A stretch of 32,058 bases of DNA, taken from positions 1 through 32,058 of the forward strand of contig MHCP01000019.1 in the NCBI GenBank assembly GCA_001816655.1, given 5' to 3'. Position numbers and translations under genes: made by a program. Positions 14,649-22,426 of the stretch are shown in pieces. Position 1 is the first letter of the stretch. Every line of letters starts with the position of its first letter. The notes beneath the pieces were generated by a model that did not search any database, was not told the DNA's origin, and worked only from the letters and a program-made list of their open reading frames with translations. The DNA comes from Candidatus Woykebacteria bacterium RBG_13_40_15. Lineage in GTDB: Bacteria > Patescibacteriota > Microgenomatia > Woykebacterales > RBG-16-39-9b.

Positions 14649-14999
14649 ATGGCATATATTAAAGATAAACCAAAAAAACCGACTTTCTCCCAGAGTGGAT
14701 TAGACGGTTATCAATTCCCATTGGAAAATAAAGAGATCGAGGTCTATTTTGTTGACGTTGCTAAAGGACACGATAACTACATTGTTAGTAAAAAGATTAC
14801 CCACGTTTATTATATTTTTGAAGGAAAGGGTTTCTTTGATATTAACGGCGAAAAATACGACGTCACTCCTGGCGAACTCATAGAGGTTCCGCCAAATGTT
14901 GAATATGCTTATTCTGGATCTATGAAATTATTGCTAATTATGACTCCCTCCTGGTTCGAAGGTAATGAGATGATTACAAAGAGAAACCAAGGTAATTAA
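14649..14999 (+). CDS. Small single-domain cupin protein
   Basis: A 116-aa protein with one conserved beta-barrel. The segment THVYYIFEGKGFFDINGEKYDVTPGELIEVPPNVEYAYSG shows the two cupin motifs, although the metal-binding His set is incomplete (only the first His and the later Glu are obvious). The substrate is unknown. Its stop codon abuts the ATG of the tRNA-binding protein gene (TAAATG). Confidence 0.78.
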   Translation: MAYIKDKPKKPTFSQSGLDGYQFPLENKEIEVYFVDVAKGHDNYIVSKKITHVYYIFEGKGFFDINGEKYDVTPGELIEVPPNVEYAYSGSMKLLLIMTPSWFEGNEMITKRNQGN

Positions 15000-15350
15000 A
15001 TGAATAGTATTTCTTTCGAAGAATTTAAAAAGCTTGACATCCGAATGGGTAAAGTTCTGTCCTGTGAGAAGGTTGAAGGTTCAGAGAAACTCCTAAAGCT
15101 AGAGGTTGACATTGGAACCGACTCTTCGACAGGTTCAGGATTGGGAAAACGCCAAATCATTGCTGGAATTGCCCAATATTATTCACCTGAAAAATTAATT
15201 GGTAAAAACTTTGTGTTTCTGGCTAATTTAGAGACTAAGAAATTAATGGGTTTGGAATCTCAAGGGATGATTCTTTGTGCTGACCAAGACGGCGAGCCTG
15301 TTTGTTTAACTTCTGTTAAAGAAGTTCCTCCAGGAACAATTGTTCGCTAA
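15000..15350 (+). CDS. Stand-alone tRNA-binding (EMAP/CsaA/MetG C-terminal-like) domain protein
   Basis: A 116-aa OB-fold protein. FEEFKKLDIRMGKVLSCEKV and VFLANLETKKLMGLESQGMIL match the tRNA-binding domain found at the C-terminus of methionyl-tRNA synthetase and in free CsaA proteins. It may act in trans with MetRS. A GC-richer stretch encoding DSSTGSGLG contains CTTCGACAGGTTCAGG (15124-15139), resembling a common genome-dispersed palindromic repeat, inserted in frame between strands. Confidence 0.85.
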   Translation: MNSISFEEFKKLDIRMGKVLSCEKVEGSEKLLKLEVDIGTDSSTGSGLGKRQIIAGIAQYYSPEKLIGKNFVFLANLETKKLMGLESQGMILCADQDGEPVCLTSVKEVPPGTIVR

Positions 15351-15370
15351 GGCGATTTTTATCCTTGCTT

Positions 15371-15727
15371 TCAACATCCTCCTGAATCTTTGGAACTTAC
15401 AGAGCCATCGATAAGTATTGATGAAGCAGAACCTGATTTTATGAAAGCTTTGTTGGAGCTGCAAAGCTGATATTCAAAGGCGTTCAAATCCAAACCATAA
15501 GAATCAATGTCGCTTAAAGCAGTTGGGTAGTACCCATTTTCCGCGTAATATATATTTAATTTTGTTGCGAGAGCGGATAAATTTGCAGTACTTTGAACAG
15601 AAGCAGCATTATTTATTGGAGTCTTAACGTTACCGCCATTTTTGCCATAGAGATCAAGCTCCTTTACGACCAAAAAGGCTATTGCTAAAACAGCAATTAA
15701 CAAACCGATTATTCCAAAAACCCTCAT
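15371..15727 (-). CDS. Pilin-like small secreted/membrane protein
   Basis: 118 aa with one N-terminal hydrophobic helix (FGIIGLLIAVLAIAFLVV) and a C-terminal region resembling a type IV pilin or PulG head: LSALATKLNIYYAENGYYPTALSDIDSYGL, with two cysteines near CSSN and GGC that could form a disulfide. There is no pre-pilin peptidase motif (G|FxxxE) at the N-terminus, so assembly as a true pilin is doubtful. On the minus strand TATAAT lies 6 nt before the ATG, suggesting a leaderless message. Confidence 0.65.
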   Translation of the reverse strand: MRVFGIIGLLIAVLAIAFLVVKELDLYGKNGGNVKTPINNAASVQSTANLSALATKLNIYYAENGYYPTALSDIDSYGLDLNAFEYQLCSSNKAFIKSGSASSILIDGSVSSKDSGGC

Positions 15728-15738
15728 AGGTTTATTAT

Positions 15739-15827
15739 AGCATCCTCCGTATGCTCAGAAAGCTTCGCGTTCTTCGCGTACTCTCGGATGCTGCGCTTAA
15801 ACATAGGCTACGCCTATCTGCTTAAGC
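15739..15827. repeat. Dispersed inverted-repeat element, copy 2, with a second hairpin
   Basis: AGCATCC (15739-15745) pairs with GGATGCT (15786-15792); its right end GTACTCTCGGATGCTGCG (15778-15795) repeats copy 1 at 5018-5035 with one change. It is followed by a nested hairpin, GCTTAA..TTAAGC around TAGGC/GCCTA (15795-15827). It lies between the divergent pilin-like gene and trpS. Confidence 0.55.
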
Positions 15828-15909
15828 TAAAAACTAAACTCGTCAAACCGGCGGCTTTTTGTTATACTTTCATCGTCATGTCTCGCTAAAGCGTGACGTA
15901 ATTTAAATT

Positions 15910-16956
15910 ATGAAAAAAAGAATTTTGACGGGCGATCGCCCAACGGGAAAACTACATCTGGGCCACTATGTTGGCTCGCTAAAAAATCGCTTAAGGCTTC
16001 AGGATGAGTATATCCCCCTTCGTCCTTCGGACTCGGCTGATGTATTTCCGCATGAGCGAAAATATGAAATTTATCTTCTCGTGGCCGATTTGCATGCCCT
16101 TACCACGAAGACTGACACATCAAATTTAAAACAAAATATCAAGGATCTGGTTTTAGATCAATTATCAGTTGGAATAGACCCAGCTAAAGTTACTTTTTGT
16201 GTCCAAAGCCAAATTCCTGAAGATCAGGAATTGGCGATAATATTTTCAATGCTCGTTCCAAAACCAAGACTTGAAAGGGTTCCAACCCTTAAAGAAGTTA
16301 TGCGTGATTTAAAGATAGAAACTGCTTCCTTGGGTTTACTTGCCTACCCTGTGCTTCAAGCGGCTGATATTTTAATGGTTCGAGCAAACCTAGTTCCAGT
16401 AGGTAAAGACCAAACTAGCCATGTAGAGCTAACCCGAGAAATTGCTCAGAAATTTAATTCCACCTATGGTAAGGTTTTTCCGTTACCGGAGGCATTAGTC
16501 CCTGAAGAAATTGGTACTCTTCCTGGAATAGACGGGAAGCAGAAGATGAGTAAAAGCTTAGATAATGCAATTTTTCTATCCGATAATGAATCAGCAGTTC
16601 GAGAAAAAGTGATGAAAATGTATACAGATCCTACTCGCATTCATCCAACTGATCCAGGACACGTTGAAGATAACCCAGTCTTCATATATTTAGAAGCTTT
16701 TACCACTTCCAAAGACGAAAAGCAGCTCGCTGAATATAGAGAGAAATATAAAAAAGGGGAAATTGGCGATATAGAGGTAAAGGAGTTCCTCGTTAAAACA
16801 TTAAACGAGTTTCTTTCTCCGATTAGAATTCGTCGGCAGGAATTGGAAAAGCAGTCTGGTTTAGTTGACGAAATACTTGATGAAGGAAATAAAAAGGCTT
16901 CCGCCGAAGCTCAAAATACCCTTAAATTGGCGAAAGAGGCAATGAAGCTCCCTTAG
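15910..16956 (+). CDS. trpS: Tryptophanyl-tRNA synthetase
   Basis: Class I aminoacyl-tRNA synthetase charging tRNA-Trp; 348 aa, slightly longer than usual. The ATP-binding HIGH-like motif is GKLHLGHYVGS and the KMSKS motif is KQKMSKSLDN; LLVADLHALT and LLAYPVLQAADIL (tryptophan pocket) are intact. After LRLQDEY there is an extra stretch, IPLRPSDSADVFPHE, absent in typical TrpS and encoded by DNA containing GTCCTTCGGAC, apparently another small in-frame insert. A leader of some 35-40 nt with a GTC-CGC/GCG-GAC hairpin (15880-15897) follows TATACT at 15863-15868. Confidence 0.94.
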   Translation: MKKRILTGDRPTGKLHLGHYVGSLKNRLRLQDEYIPLRPSDSADVFPHERKYEIYLLVADLHALTTKTDTSNLKQNIKDLVLDQLSVGIDPAKVTFCVQSQIPEDQELAIIFSMLVPKPRLERVPTLKEVMRDLKIETASLGLLAYPVLQAADILMVRANLVPVGKDQTSHVELTREIAQKFNSTYGKVFPLPEALVPEEIGTLPGIDGKQKMSKSLDNAIFLSDNESAVREKVMKMYTDPTRIHPTDPGHVEDNPVFIYLEAFTTSKDEKQLAEYREKYKKGEIGDIEVKEFLVKTLNEFLSPIRIRRQELEKQSGLVDEILDEGNKKASAEAQNTLKLAKEAMKLP

Positions 16957-16968
16957 TCTTTCAGCCTC

Positions 16969-16997
16969 TTGTTGACTTACGATCAAAATGGTACAAT
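16969..16997 (+). promoter_or_regulatory. Promoter of ftsH
   Basis: TTGTTG (16969-16974), 17 nt, TACAAT (16992-16997). It lies inside the longest open frame, which argues for the ATG at 17023 as the true start. Confidence 0.55.
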
Positions 16998-17022
16998 CCA
17001 CTTTCTTGGGGAGAATCTAAAA

Positions 17023-18924
17023 ATGGAGACTTTAAAAAAACGCAGTAAGAATTCGAATATTTTGAGAACCGCCGCTCTCTACGTAATACTAGCTTTGATC
17101 GCTACGTTCATATTCTTTACCTTCTTGCAACCTCAAAAGGTCGCAGAACAAAAAGACCTTTCGGAAGTTCTGACGTTGGTAAAAGAGCAAAAGGTTAAAG
17201 ATATAGTAGTCGATGGTAACAATGTAATCGCAACTTTAAAAGACGGCCTCATTATAAAAGCGACTAAAGAGGAGGGAATAAGTTTTTCTGAGATACTCAA
17301 AGATTCTGATATTGGCCCAACAAGCGTTAAATGGGGTGTAAAGAATAACGATATAACAAAAACGATAACTAACTTACTTGTAACATTCTTGCCGGTTCTA
17401 ATAATTGTTGGTTTTTTCCTCTTTTTCCTTCGCCAAGCAAAAATGACAGGGGATAATCTACTCTCGTTCTCGCGCAGCAGAGCTAGGGTTTTTAATAAAG
17501 ATAAGCCGGGGATCAAGTTTACAGAAGTGGCCGGTGTGGAAGAAGCTAAGACAGAACTGCGGGAAGTGGTCGATTTTTTGAAGCATCCAGAAAAATTCAG
17601 AGCTCTTGGTGCGAAAATTCCTAAAGGAGTACTTTTGGTGGGCCCTTCTGGGGTGGGTAAGACCTTGCTGGCTCGCGCAGTAGCTGGAGAAGCAGAGGTG
17701 CCCTTCTTTTCCATCGCTGGTAGCGAATTTATGGAAATGTTAGTTGGGGTTGGAGCTTCCAGAGCGCGAGATCTTTTCGAGAATGCAAAAAAGAATGCAC
17801 CTTCGATTATTTTCATTGATGAGATAGACTCTATTGGTCGTCAACGTGGCTTGGGTATTGGTGGTGGACATGATGAACGTGAGCAGACTTTGAATCAAAT
17901 ACTTACTGAAATGGACGGATTTGAGCAAAACGACAATGTGATAGTTATAGCTGCTACCAACCGACCAGATATGCTGGATCCCGCACTAGTGCGGCCCGGT
18001 AGATTTGACCGACGAGTTTCCTTGGATTTACCTGATATTGAAGGCAGAAAAGCAATTATCAAAATTCACTCTCGTAATAAGCCGTTGTCGGGAGATGTTG
18101 ATGTTGAAAAGCTGGCTAAAAGAACAGTTGGTTTTTCTGGAGCGGATTTGGAAAACATGCTTAACGAAGCGGCCATTATAGCGGCCAGGCGGAATAAAAA
18201 AGAAGTTGACAACAAAGATTTGGAAGAGGCTGCGATAAAAGTTCAACTAGGACCTGAGAAAAAAAGAATAACGAGTGAAGACGAAAAGAAAATCACAGCC
18301 TACCACGAAGCAGGCCATGCGCTTGTCACAAAAATGTTGCCCCACATGGACCCAGTCCACCGTATTTCAATTGTCGCTAGAGGTATGACTGGTGGACACA
18401 CGATTATTCCACCTTCAACTGATCGCTACAATGAAACAAAAACTAGGCTTTTGGAGACAATTACCTCCCTTCTTGGAGGCCGTGCCGCAGAGGAAATTGA
18501 ATTCAATGAATTTACTGTTGGTGCCGCTTCTGATATACAGCAAGCAACAGATATTGCTCGAAGAATGGTTACGGAGTTTGGAATGGGTGCTCTTGGCCCC
18601 CAGGCCACTGGTGTCCGTGGAGAAAACCCCTGGCTTGCGAGGGAACTCGGTGATCCAAAACCTCTTTCTGAAAGCCTTGCGTCTAAAGTTGACGCCGAAG
18701 TTGGTAAAATTATTAACGACTCTTTTACAAAGGCAAAAAAGATTCTGAAAGAAAATAAAGAAAAGCTAGATTTAGTCGCGAATGAGTTGTTACAAAAAGA
18801 AACTCTCGAAGGAGACGAGTTTGAAGAGATTGTTGAGCGAGGCGAAAAACTCCATCAGATGAAGGATCAAATTGGGGAAACAAGTCCAAAAGAAGAGGAA
18901 AAGGTTCCAAAAACCGAAGTCTAA
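17023..18924 (+). CDS. ftsH: FtsH, membrane-anchored AAA+ zinc metalloprotease
   Basis: An ATP-driven protease that degrades membrane and regulatory proteins. From ATG 17023 (GGGGAG 9 nt upstream) it is 633 aa. Two membrane helices (about residues 13-33 and 117-135) flank a small outer domain. The AAA+ module has Walker A GPSGVGKT (about 207-214), Walker B IIFIDEID, the pore-loop segment and SRH. The protease has HEAGH (about 428-432) and the later Asp ligand in the [14 protein letters not shown] segment. A longer frame starting at TTG 16969 contains the promoter and is rejected. The C-terminal tail is acidic/lysine-rich. A strong terminator follows. Confidence 0.95.
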   Translation: METLKKRSKNSNILRTAALYVILALIATFIFFTFLQPQKVAEQKDLSEVLTLVKEQKVKDIVVDGNNVIATLKDGLIIKATKEEGISFSEILKDSDIGPTSVKWGVKNNDITKTITNLLVTFLPVLIIVGFFLFFLRQAKMTGDNLLSFSRSRARVFNKDKPGIKFTEVAGVEEAKTELREVVDFLKHPEKFRALGAKIPKGVLLVGPSGVGKTLLARAVAGEAEVPFFSIAGSEFMEMLVGVGASRARDLFENAKKNAPSIIFIDEIDSIGRQRGLGIGGGHDEREQTLNQILTEMDGFEQNDNVIVIAATNRPDMLDPALVRPGRFDRRVSLDLPDIEGRKAIIKIHSRNKPLSGDVDVEKLAKRTVGFSGADLENMLNEAAIIAARRNKKEVDNKDLEEAAIKVQLGPEKKRITSEDEKKITAYHEAGHALVTKMLPHMDPVHRISIVARGMTGGHTIIPPSTDRYNETKTRLLETITSLLGGRAAEEIEFNEFTVGAASDIQQATDIARRMVTEFGMGALGPQATGVRGENPWLARELGDPKPLSESLASKVDAEVGKIINDSFTKAKKILKENKEKLDLVANELLQKETLEGDEFEEIVERGEKLHQMKDQIGETSPKEEEKVPKTEV

Positions 18925-18949
18925 CGGTCACTTACCAGTTTTAACGAAG

Positions 18950-18980
18950 GAAGGGCAGTCCTAAGGACTACCCTTCTTAT
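18950..18980. terminator. Terminator between ftsH and the convergent recombinase gene
   Basis: GAAGGG + AGTCC (18950-18961) pair with GGACT + CCCTTC (18965-18976) around loop TAA with a single mismatch. T-rich sequence on the right and A-rich on the left suit use in both directions. Confidence 0.8.
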
Positions 18981-19012
18981 CTCTCCGAACTTCACTCCTA
19001 CTATCCCGCTCG

Positions 19013-19903
19013 TTAAGCAGTACGGGCGAATGGGGCGTAAACTCGAGTTGTCGATTGGCAGGCGTGACCCAGGAGTGCCTGAACGTTACGTAACGGAGCT
19101 CCCCCATTCAGCATATGGGTAGCGAAGCTGTGGCGCAAGGTGTGCGGGGTAACCGGCTTAGCGATTGCGGCGGCCTTTGCGTAGCCCTTCAGGATCAGCC
19201 AGAAGCCCTGCCGCGTCAGACGCTCCCCCCGCCGGTTGACGAAGAGGGCCGCTTGGTGCTTGTTACGCACCAGACGCGGCCGGCCGTCGTCCAGGTACTC
19301 CTCCAGCGCCTGGAGCGCGTCCTTGTGGATAGGGATCGTGCGCTCCTTGGACCCCCTTCCCACGCAGCGGATGTGGGGGACGCGCCGGTTCATGTGAAGG
19401 TGGTTCACGTCCAGAGACACCAGCTCGGTAACCCGCAGGCCGGTGGCGTAGAGCAACTCCAGCATCGCCTTGTCCCGTTTCGCCTCCGGTGTGACGAGAC
19501 GAGCCGGCTGCTCCAGGAGCTCGTCCACCTCGCGGATCGACAGCGGTTTGGGAAGGGACTTTGGGACCCGGAACCCTACGTTCTCGGTGGGGTTGTGCCC
19601 TACAATCCCTTCGACCTGATGGAGGAAAGCGAAGAATGCTTTCAGGCTGACTATCTTCCGGGTGACCGTCGCTGCCTTGTAGTGCCGTTCCTGCAACTCC
19701 GAAATATAGCCACGAATCAAAGCTTCGTCGACTTTATTCCAGGGTAGAGAGGTTCCATCAGCGTTGGTGGCAGTCCGAAGATATCCCCAGAGCTGATGAA
19801 GGTCAGCTTTGTAGGCTAGAGCTGTGTTATCAGCGAATAGCATTCTTTCCTGAATGTGCCTAAGAAATGCTGTGACTTCGACGTCCACAACTTGTGCAAT
19901 CAC
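19013..19903 (-). CDS. XerD-type tyrosine recombinase (GC-rich)
   Basis: A 296-aa recombinase with a full catalytic set: TGLRVTELVSLDV (Arg), GKERTIPI region (Lys, here GSKERTIPI), TPHTLRHSFATHML (His and Arg), LGHACQSTTRVYA (His and nucleophilic Tyr). The N-terminal SAM-like domain covers residues about 1-100. The gene is much more GC-rich than ftsH and polA on either side, begins at GTG with GGGAGGT upstream, and has a leader of about 70 nt. These traits suggest horizontal origin. It is a different protein from the AT-rich recombinase at 12006-12878. Role: chromosome dimer resolution or mobile element; no target site was seen. Confidence 0.85.
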   Translation of the reverse strand: MIAQVVDVEVTAFLRHIQERMLFADNTALAYKADLHQLWGYLRTATNADGTSLPWNKVDEALIRGYISELQERHYKAATVTRKIVSLKAFFAFLHQVEGIVGHNPTENVGFRVPKSLPKPLSIREVDELLEQPARLVTPEAKRDKAMLELLYATGLRVTELVSLDVNHLHMNRRVPHIRCVGRGSKERTIPIHKDALQALEEYLDDGRPRLVRNKHQAALFVNRRGERLTRQGFWLILKGYAKAAAIAKPVTPHTLRHSFATHMLNGGAPLRNVQALLGHACQSTTRVYAPFARTA

Positions 19904-19982
19904 CTGCTCACCTCCCAGGAAAATGGAGAATCTAAACTAACGGTTAGGTGTGCGTTTATTCCCTCACTCTCTTCATGCCGAA

Positions 19983-20011
19983 AATGTACGCTTCTATAAA
20001 GAAAAAGTCAA
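19983..20011 (-). promoter_or_regulatory. Promoter of the GC-rich recombinase gene
   Basis: On the minus strand TTGACT (20011-20006), 17 nt, TACATT (19988-19983). It is divergent from the polA promoter, with which it is almost adjacent. Confidence 0.6.
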
Positions 20012-20016
20012 ATTCA

Positions 20017-20046
20017 TTTACAATTAACGTCTTCTTGAGGTAGAAT
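20017..20046 (+). promoter_or_regulatory. Promoter of polA
   Basis: TTTACA (20017-20022), 18 nt, TAGAAT (20041-20046). The ATG at 20057 is 10 nt after the -10, so the leader is a few bases at most. Confidence 0.55.
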
Positions 20047-20056
20047 TTGCTTCATA

Positions 20057-22273
20057 ATGAAAAAATTAGTTTTAATTGACGGTCATGCAGTTTTTCACCG
20101 TGCTTACCATGCATTGCCCCCACTAACAACCTCAAAAGGTGAACTAGTAAACGCTGTTTTTGGATTCACTAGTATGTTACTTCGGGCAATTGCAGATATA
20201 AAACCAGACTATATTGCAGTCGCTTTTGATACTTCCGAGCCGACATTTCGCCACCAAGAATACACGGCCTACAAGGCCCAAAGAATTGTAGCTCCCGAAG
20301 AACTACACGAGCAAATGCCGAGAGCAAAAGAAGTTGTAGAGGCTTTAAATATTCCAATTTTTGAACTAGCGGGATACGAAGCTGACGATATTATCGGGAC
20401 TTTGGTAACTCAAAGTGCAAAATTCAACCCGCCTACCGGACGGGTAGGAACTCGAAACGATTTAGAAGTAATTATCGTTACTGGTGATAGGGATACACTT
20501 CAGTTGATTAGACCCGGTGTAAAAGTTTACTCGCCAGGTAAAAGCTTTTCTGATGTGGTTTATTTCGATCAAAAAATAGTAAAAGAAAAGTATGGTTTGG
20601 AACCGGCACAATTGATCGATTTTAAAGCGCTGGCTGGAGACCAAAGCGACAACATCCCAGGGGTTAGAGGGATAGGAGAAGTAACCGCAAAAAAACTTTT
20701 GCAAGGCTTTGAAAGTCTCGAAAATATTTACAAAAATCTTAATAAAATCCCAGAAAAGACCAGAAATTTGTTAGCTAAAGATGCTGAGGTAGCAGCGCTT
20801 TCTAAGAAATTGGCGACAATTGATGTTCAAACTCCGGTTAAATTAGATCTAGCAAAATGCGTCCTGAAAGACTATGACCAAAAGGCAGCGGAAGAGTTGT
20901 TTTTAGAACTTGAGTTTCGAAGTTTGATACCAAAGTTACCTGGGTTTAGCAAAAGTAAAGTTGCCGACAATCCAGCTGGTCAGGGAACCCTATTTGAAAA
21001 ACAAAAGGAAGAGGAAACAGGAAGAAGTGATGATTTGGAAAAAGTCCTGCGGGAAATGGAAAATTATGGTGTTTTAATCGATACTAAGAAACTCTCTAGC
21101 CTCGCAAAAGAAATCGACGGAAAGCTTTCTTCCTTGGAAAAGGAAATTTATAAGCACGTTGGCCACGAATTTAATTTAAATTCGCCAAAACAGCTTTCAA
21201 CCGTTCTATACGACGAATTAAACTTGACACCAGAGCGTTCGACCCGAATAAAGACCCATAAATCCACCGACGAAGCCACACTTTCGACCATGGTTGAGGC
21301 TCACCCGGTCATTGAGCCAATTTTGCAATACCGAGAGCTTTTTAAACTAAAATCCACCTATGTTGACGCGCTGCCAAACCAAATTGGCCAGGATGGCCGT
21401 ATTCACACCCATTACCACACTGATATCACGAGAACCGGCCGACTTTCTTCGAAGGATCCAAATCTACAAAATATACCAGCAAGAAGCGAGCTTGGGGAAA
21501 AGGTTCGTTCGGCTTTCATAGCACCGTCGGGTTGCCTTTTACTTTCCGGCGATTATAACCAGATAGAACTGCGCGTCATGGCACATATTAGTGGTGACGA
21601 AGCTCTAAAAAAGGTATTTGAAGAGGGCCAGGATATTCATACTGAAGCTGCCGAAGCTGTTTTAGGTAAAAAACACGGTGAGGTGACAAAAGAGGATCGT
21701 CGAATCGCAAAAATAGTAAATTTCGGCATAATGTATGGTATTTCTCCCTATGGCCTAGCTACGCAACTAAAAATTGAGCCTGCGGCCGCAAAAGAGATAA
21801 TAGACCGCTATTTTGAGCGTTTTCCAGGCGTCCGAGAGTGGGTAGGGGCGATACTGCGAGAGGCGTACGAAAAAGGCTTTGTAGAGACTTTGGGAGGCTT
21901 CAAGAGGTATGTGCTGGAGCTTCGAAGTAGCAACCAAACGGTACGCAGGCTTGGAGAGCGAGTTGCAGTAAACTCTCCAATCCAAGGCACAGCTGCGGAT
22001 ATTATTAAAAAAGCAATGGTCAATATCAGTAAGCAGTTAGCACCCGCCCGCCAGGCTTCGCCAGGCGAAGTGGGCGGGGAAAGCAGAAAGCAGACAAAGA
22101 TGATTTTGCAGGTGCATGATGAGCTAGTTTTTGAAGTACCGGAAGGTGAATTGAAAGAAGTTACCCCAATTATTAAAGACTGCATGGAAAACTGCTTTCC
22201 TCTCTCTATCCCGCTTGTTGTTGAACTTAAAGTGGGGAAGAATTGGGGAGAGATGAAACCTGTTGAAGTTTAA
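20057..22273 (+). CDS. polA: DNA polymerase I lacking the 3'-5' exonuclease domain
   Basis: 738 aa against about 930 in E. coli. Residues about 1-290 form the 5'-3' flap exonuclease (LIDGHAVFHRAYHAL, GYEADDIIGTL, VTGDRDTLQL, GDQSDNIPGVRGIG). The region 300-330 is a short linker where the proofreading domain would be; it is absent. The polymerase has motif A SGDYNQIELRVMAH (about 497-510), motif B KIVNFGIMYGISPYGLA (about 552-568) and motif C LQVHDELVFEVP (about 684-695). Two in-frame palindromic inserts interrupt the protein: PPTGRVGTR (about 125-133) and PARQASPGEVGGES (about 663-676), the latter just before motif C. It repairs DNA and removes RNA primers. Confidence 0.95.
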   Translation: MKKLVLIDGHAVFHRAYHALPPLTTSKGELVNAVFGFTSMLLRAIADIKPDYIAVAFDTSEPTFRHQEYTAYKAQRIVAPEELHEQMPRAKEVVEALNIPIFELAGYEADDIIGTLVTQSAKFNPPTGRVGTRNDLEVIIVTGDRDTLQLIRPGVKVYSPGKSFSDVVYFDQKIVKEKYGLEPAQLIDFKALAGDQSDNIPGVRGIGEVTAKKLLQGFESLENIYKNLNKIPEKTRNLLAKDAEVAALSKKLATIDVQTPVKLDLAKCVLKDYDQKAAEELFLELEFRSLIPKLPGFSKSKVADNPAGQGTLFEKQKEEETGRSDDLEKVLREMENYGVLIDTKKLSSLAKEIDGKLSSLEKEIYKHVGHEFNLNSPKQLSTVLYDELNLTPERSTRIKTHKSTDEATLSTMVEAHPVIEPILQYRELFKLKSTYVDALPNQIGQDGRIHTHYHTDITRTGRLSSKDPNLQNIPARSELGEKVRSAFIAPSGCLLLSGDYNQIELRVMAHISGDEALKKVFEEGQDIHTEAAEAVLGKKHGEVTKEDRRIAKIVNFGIMYGISPYGLATQLKIEPAAAKEIIDRYFERFPGVREWVGAILREAYEKGFVETLGGFKRYVLELRSSNQTVRRLGERVAVNSPIQGTAADIIKKAMVNISKQLAPARQASPGEVGGESRKQTKMILQVHDELVFEVPEGELKEVTPIIKDCMENCFPLSIPLVVELKVGKNWGEMKPVEV
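20432..20448. repeat. In-frame palindromic insert 1 in polA
   Basis: CCTACC and GGTAGG form a 6-bp stem with a 5-nt loop (GGACG), the same design as the sufU insert. Encodes part of PPTGRVG in the exonuclease domain. Confidence 0.6.
22043..22078. repeat. In-frame palindromic insert 2 in polA
   Basis: CCCGCCC (22043-22049) pairs with GGGCGGG (22072-22078), and inside it CTTCG (22056-22060) pairs with CGAAG (22066-22070). The nested hairpin encodes PARQASPGEVGG in the polymerase domain. Confidence 0.65.
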
Positions 22274-22290
22274 TATCCGGGGAATAGATT

Positions 22291-22389
22291 GGACAAAATC
22301 AAAATTGTCCGACTTGTTCCGAGCTTGCCGAAGGGTATTTTAATAGTGAGTATAGTCGAATTATTTATACTGAGTTTTATCGAAGTATT
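22291..22389. repeat. Hairpins and repeat-like sequence between polA and cas12f
   Basis: GGACAA (22291-22296) and TTGTCC (22305-22310) form a 6-bp hairpin after polA that may end its transcript, though no T-run follows. Next comes GAGCTTGCCGAAGGGT (22321-22336), like the widespread GAGCTTGTCGAAGGG-type repeat; AGTATA (22349-22354) and TATACT (22366-22371) form a stem, followed by a diverged copy GAGTTTTATCGAAGTAT (22372-22388). Confidence 0.45.
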
Positions 22390-22416
22390 GCAGCCTGATT
22401 GATAAAGCAGTAAAAT
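22388..22416 (+). promoter_or_regulatory. Promoter of the Cas12f-like gene
   Basis: TTGCAG (22388-22393), 17 nt, TAAAAT (22411-22416). The ATG at 22427 is 10 nt further on, so the message is nearly leaderless, as for native genes. Confidence 0.5.
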
Positions 22417-22426
22417 TTCCCTGCCA

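Noticed and set aside
19115-19747. 210-codon plus-strand frame inside the GC-rich recombinase
   Set aside because: It is the antisense shadow of a gene with a complete catalytic set; long because of high GC.
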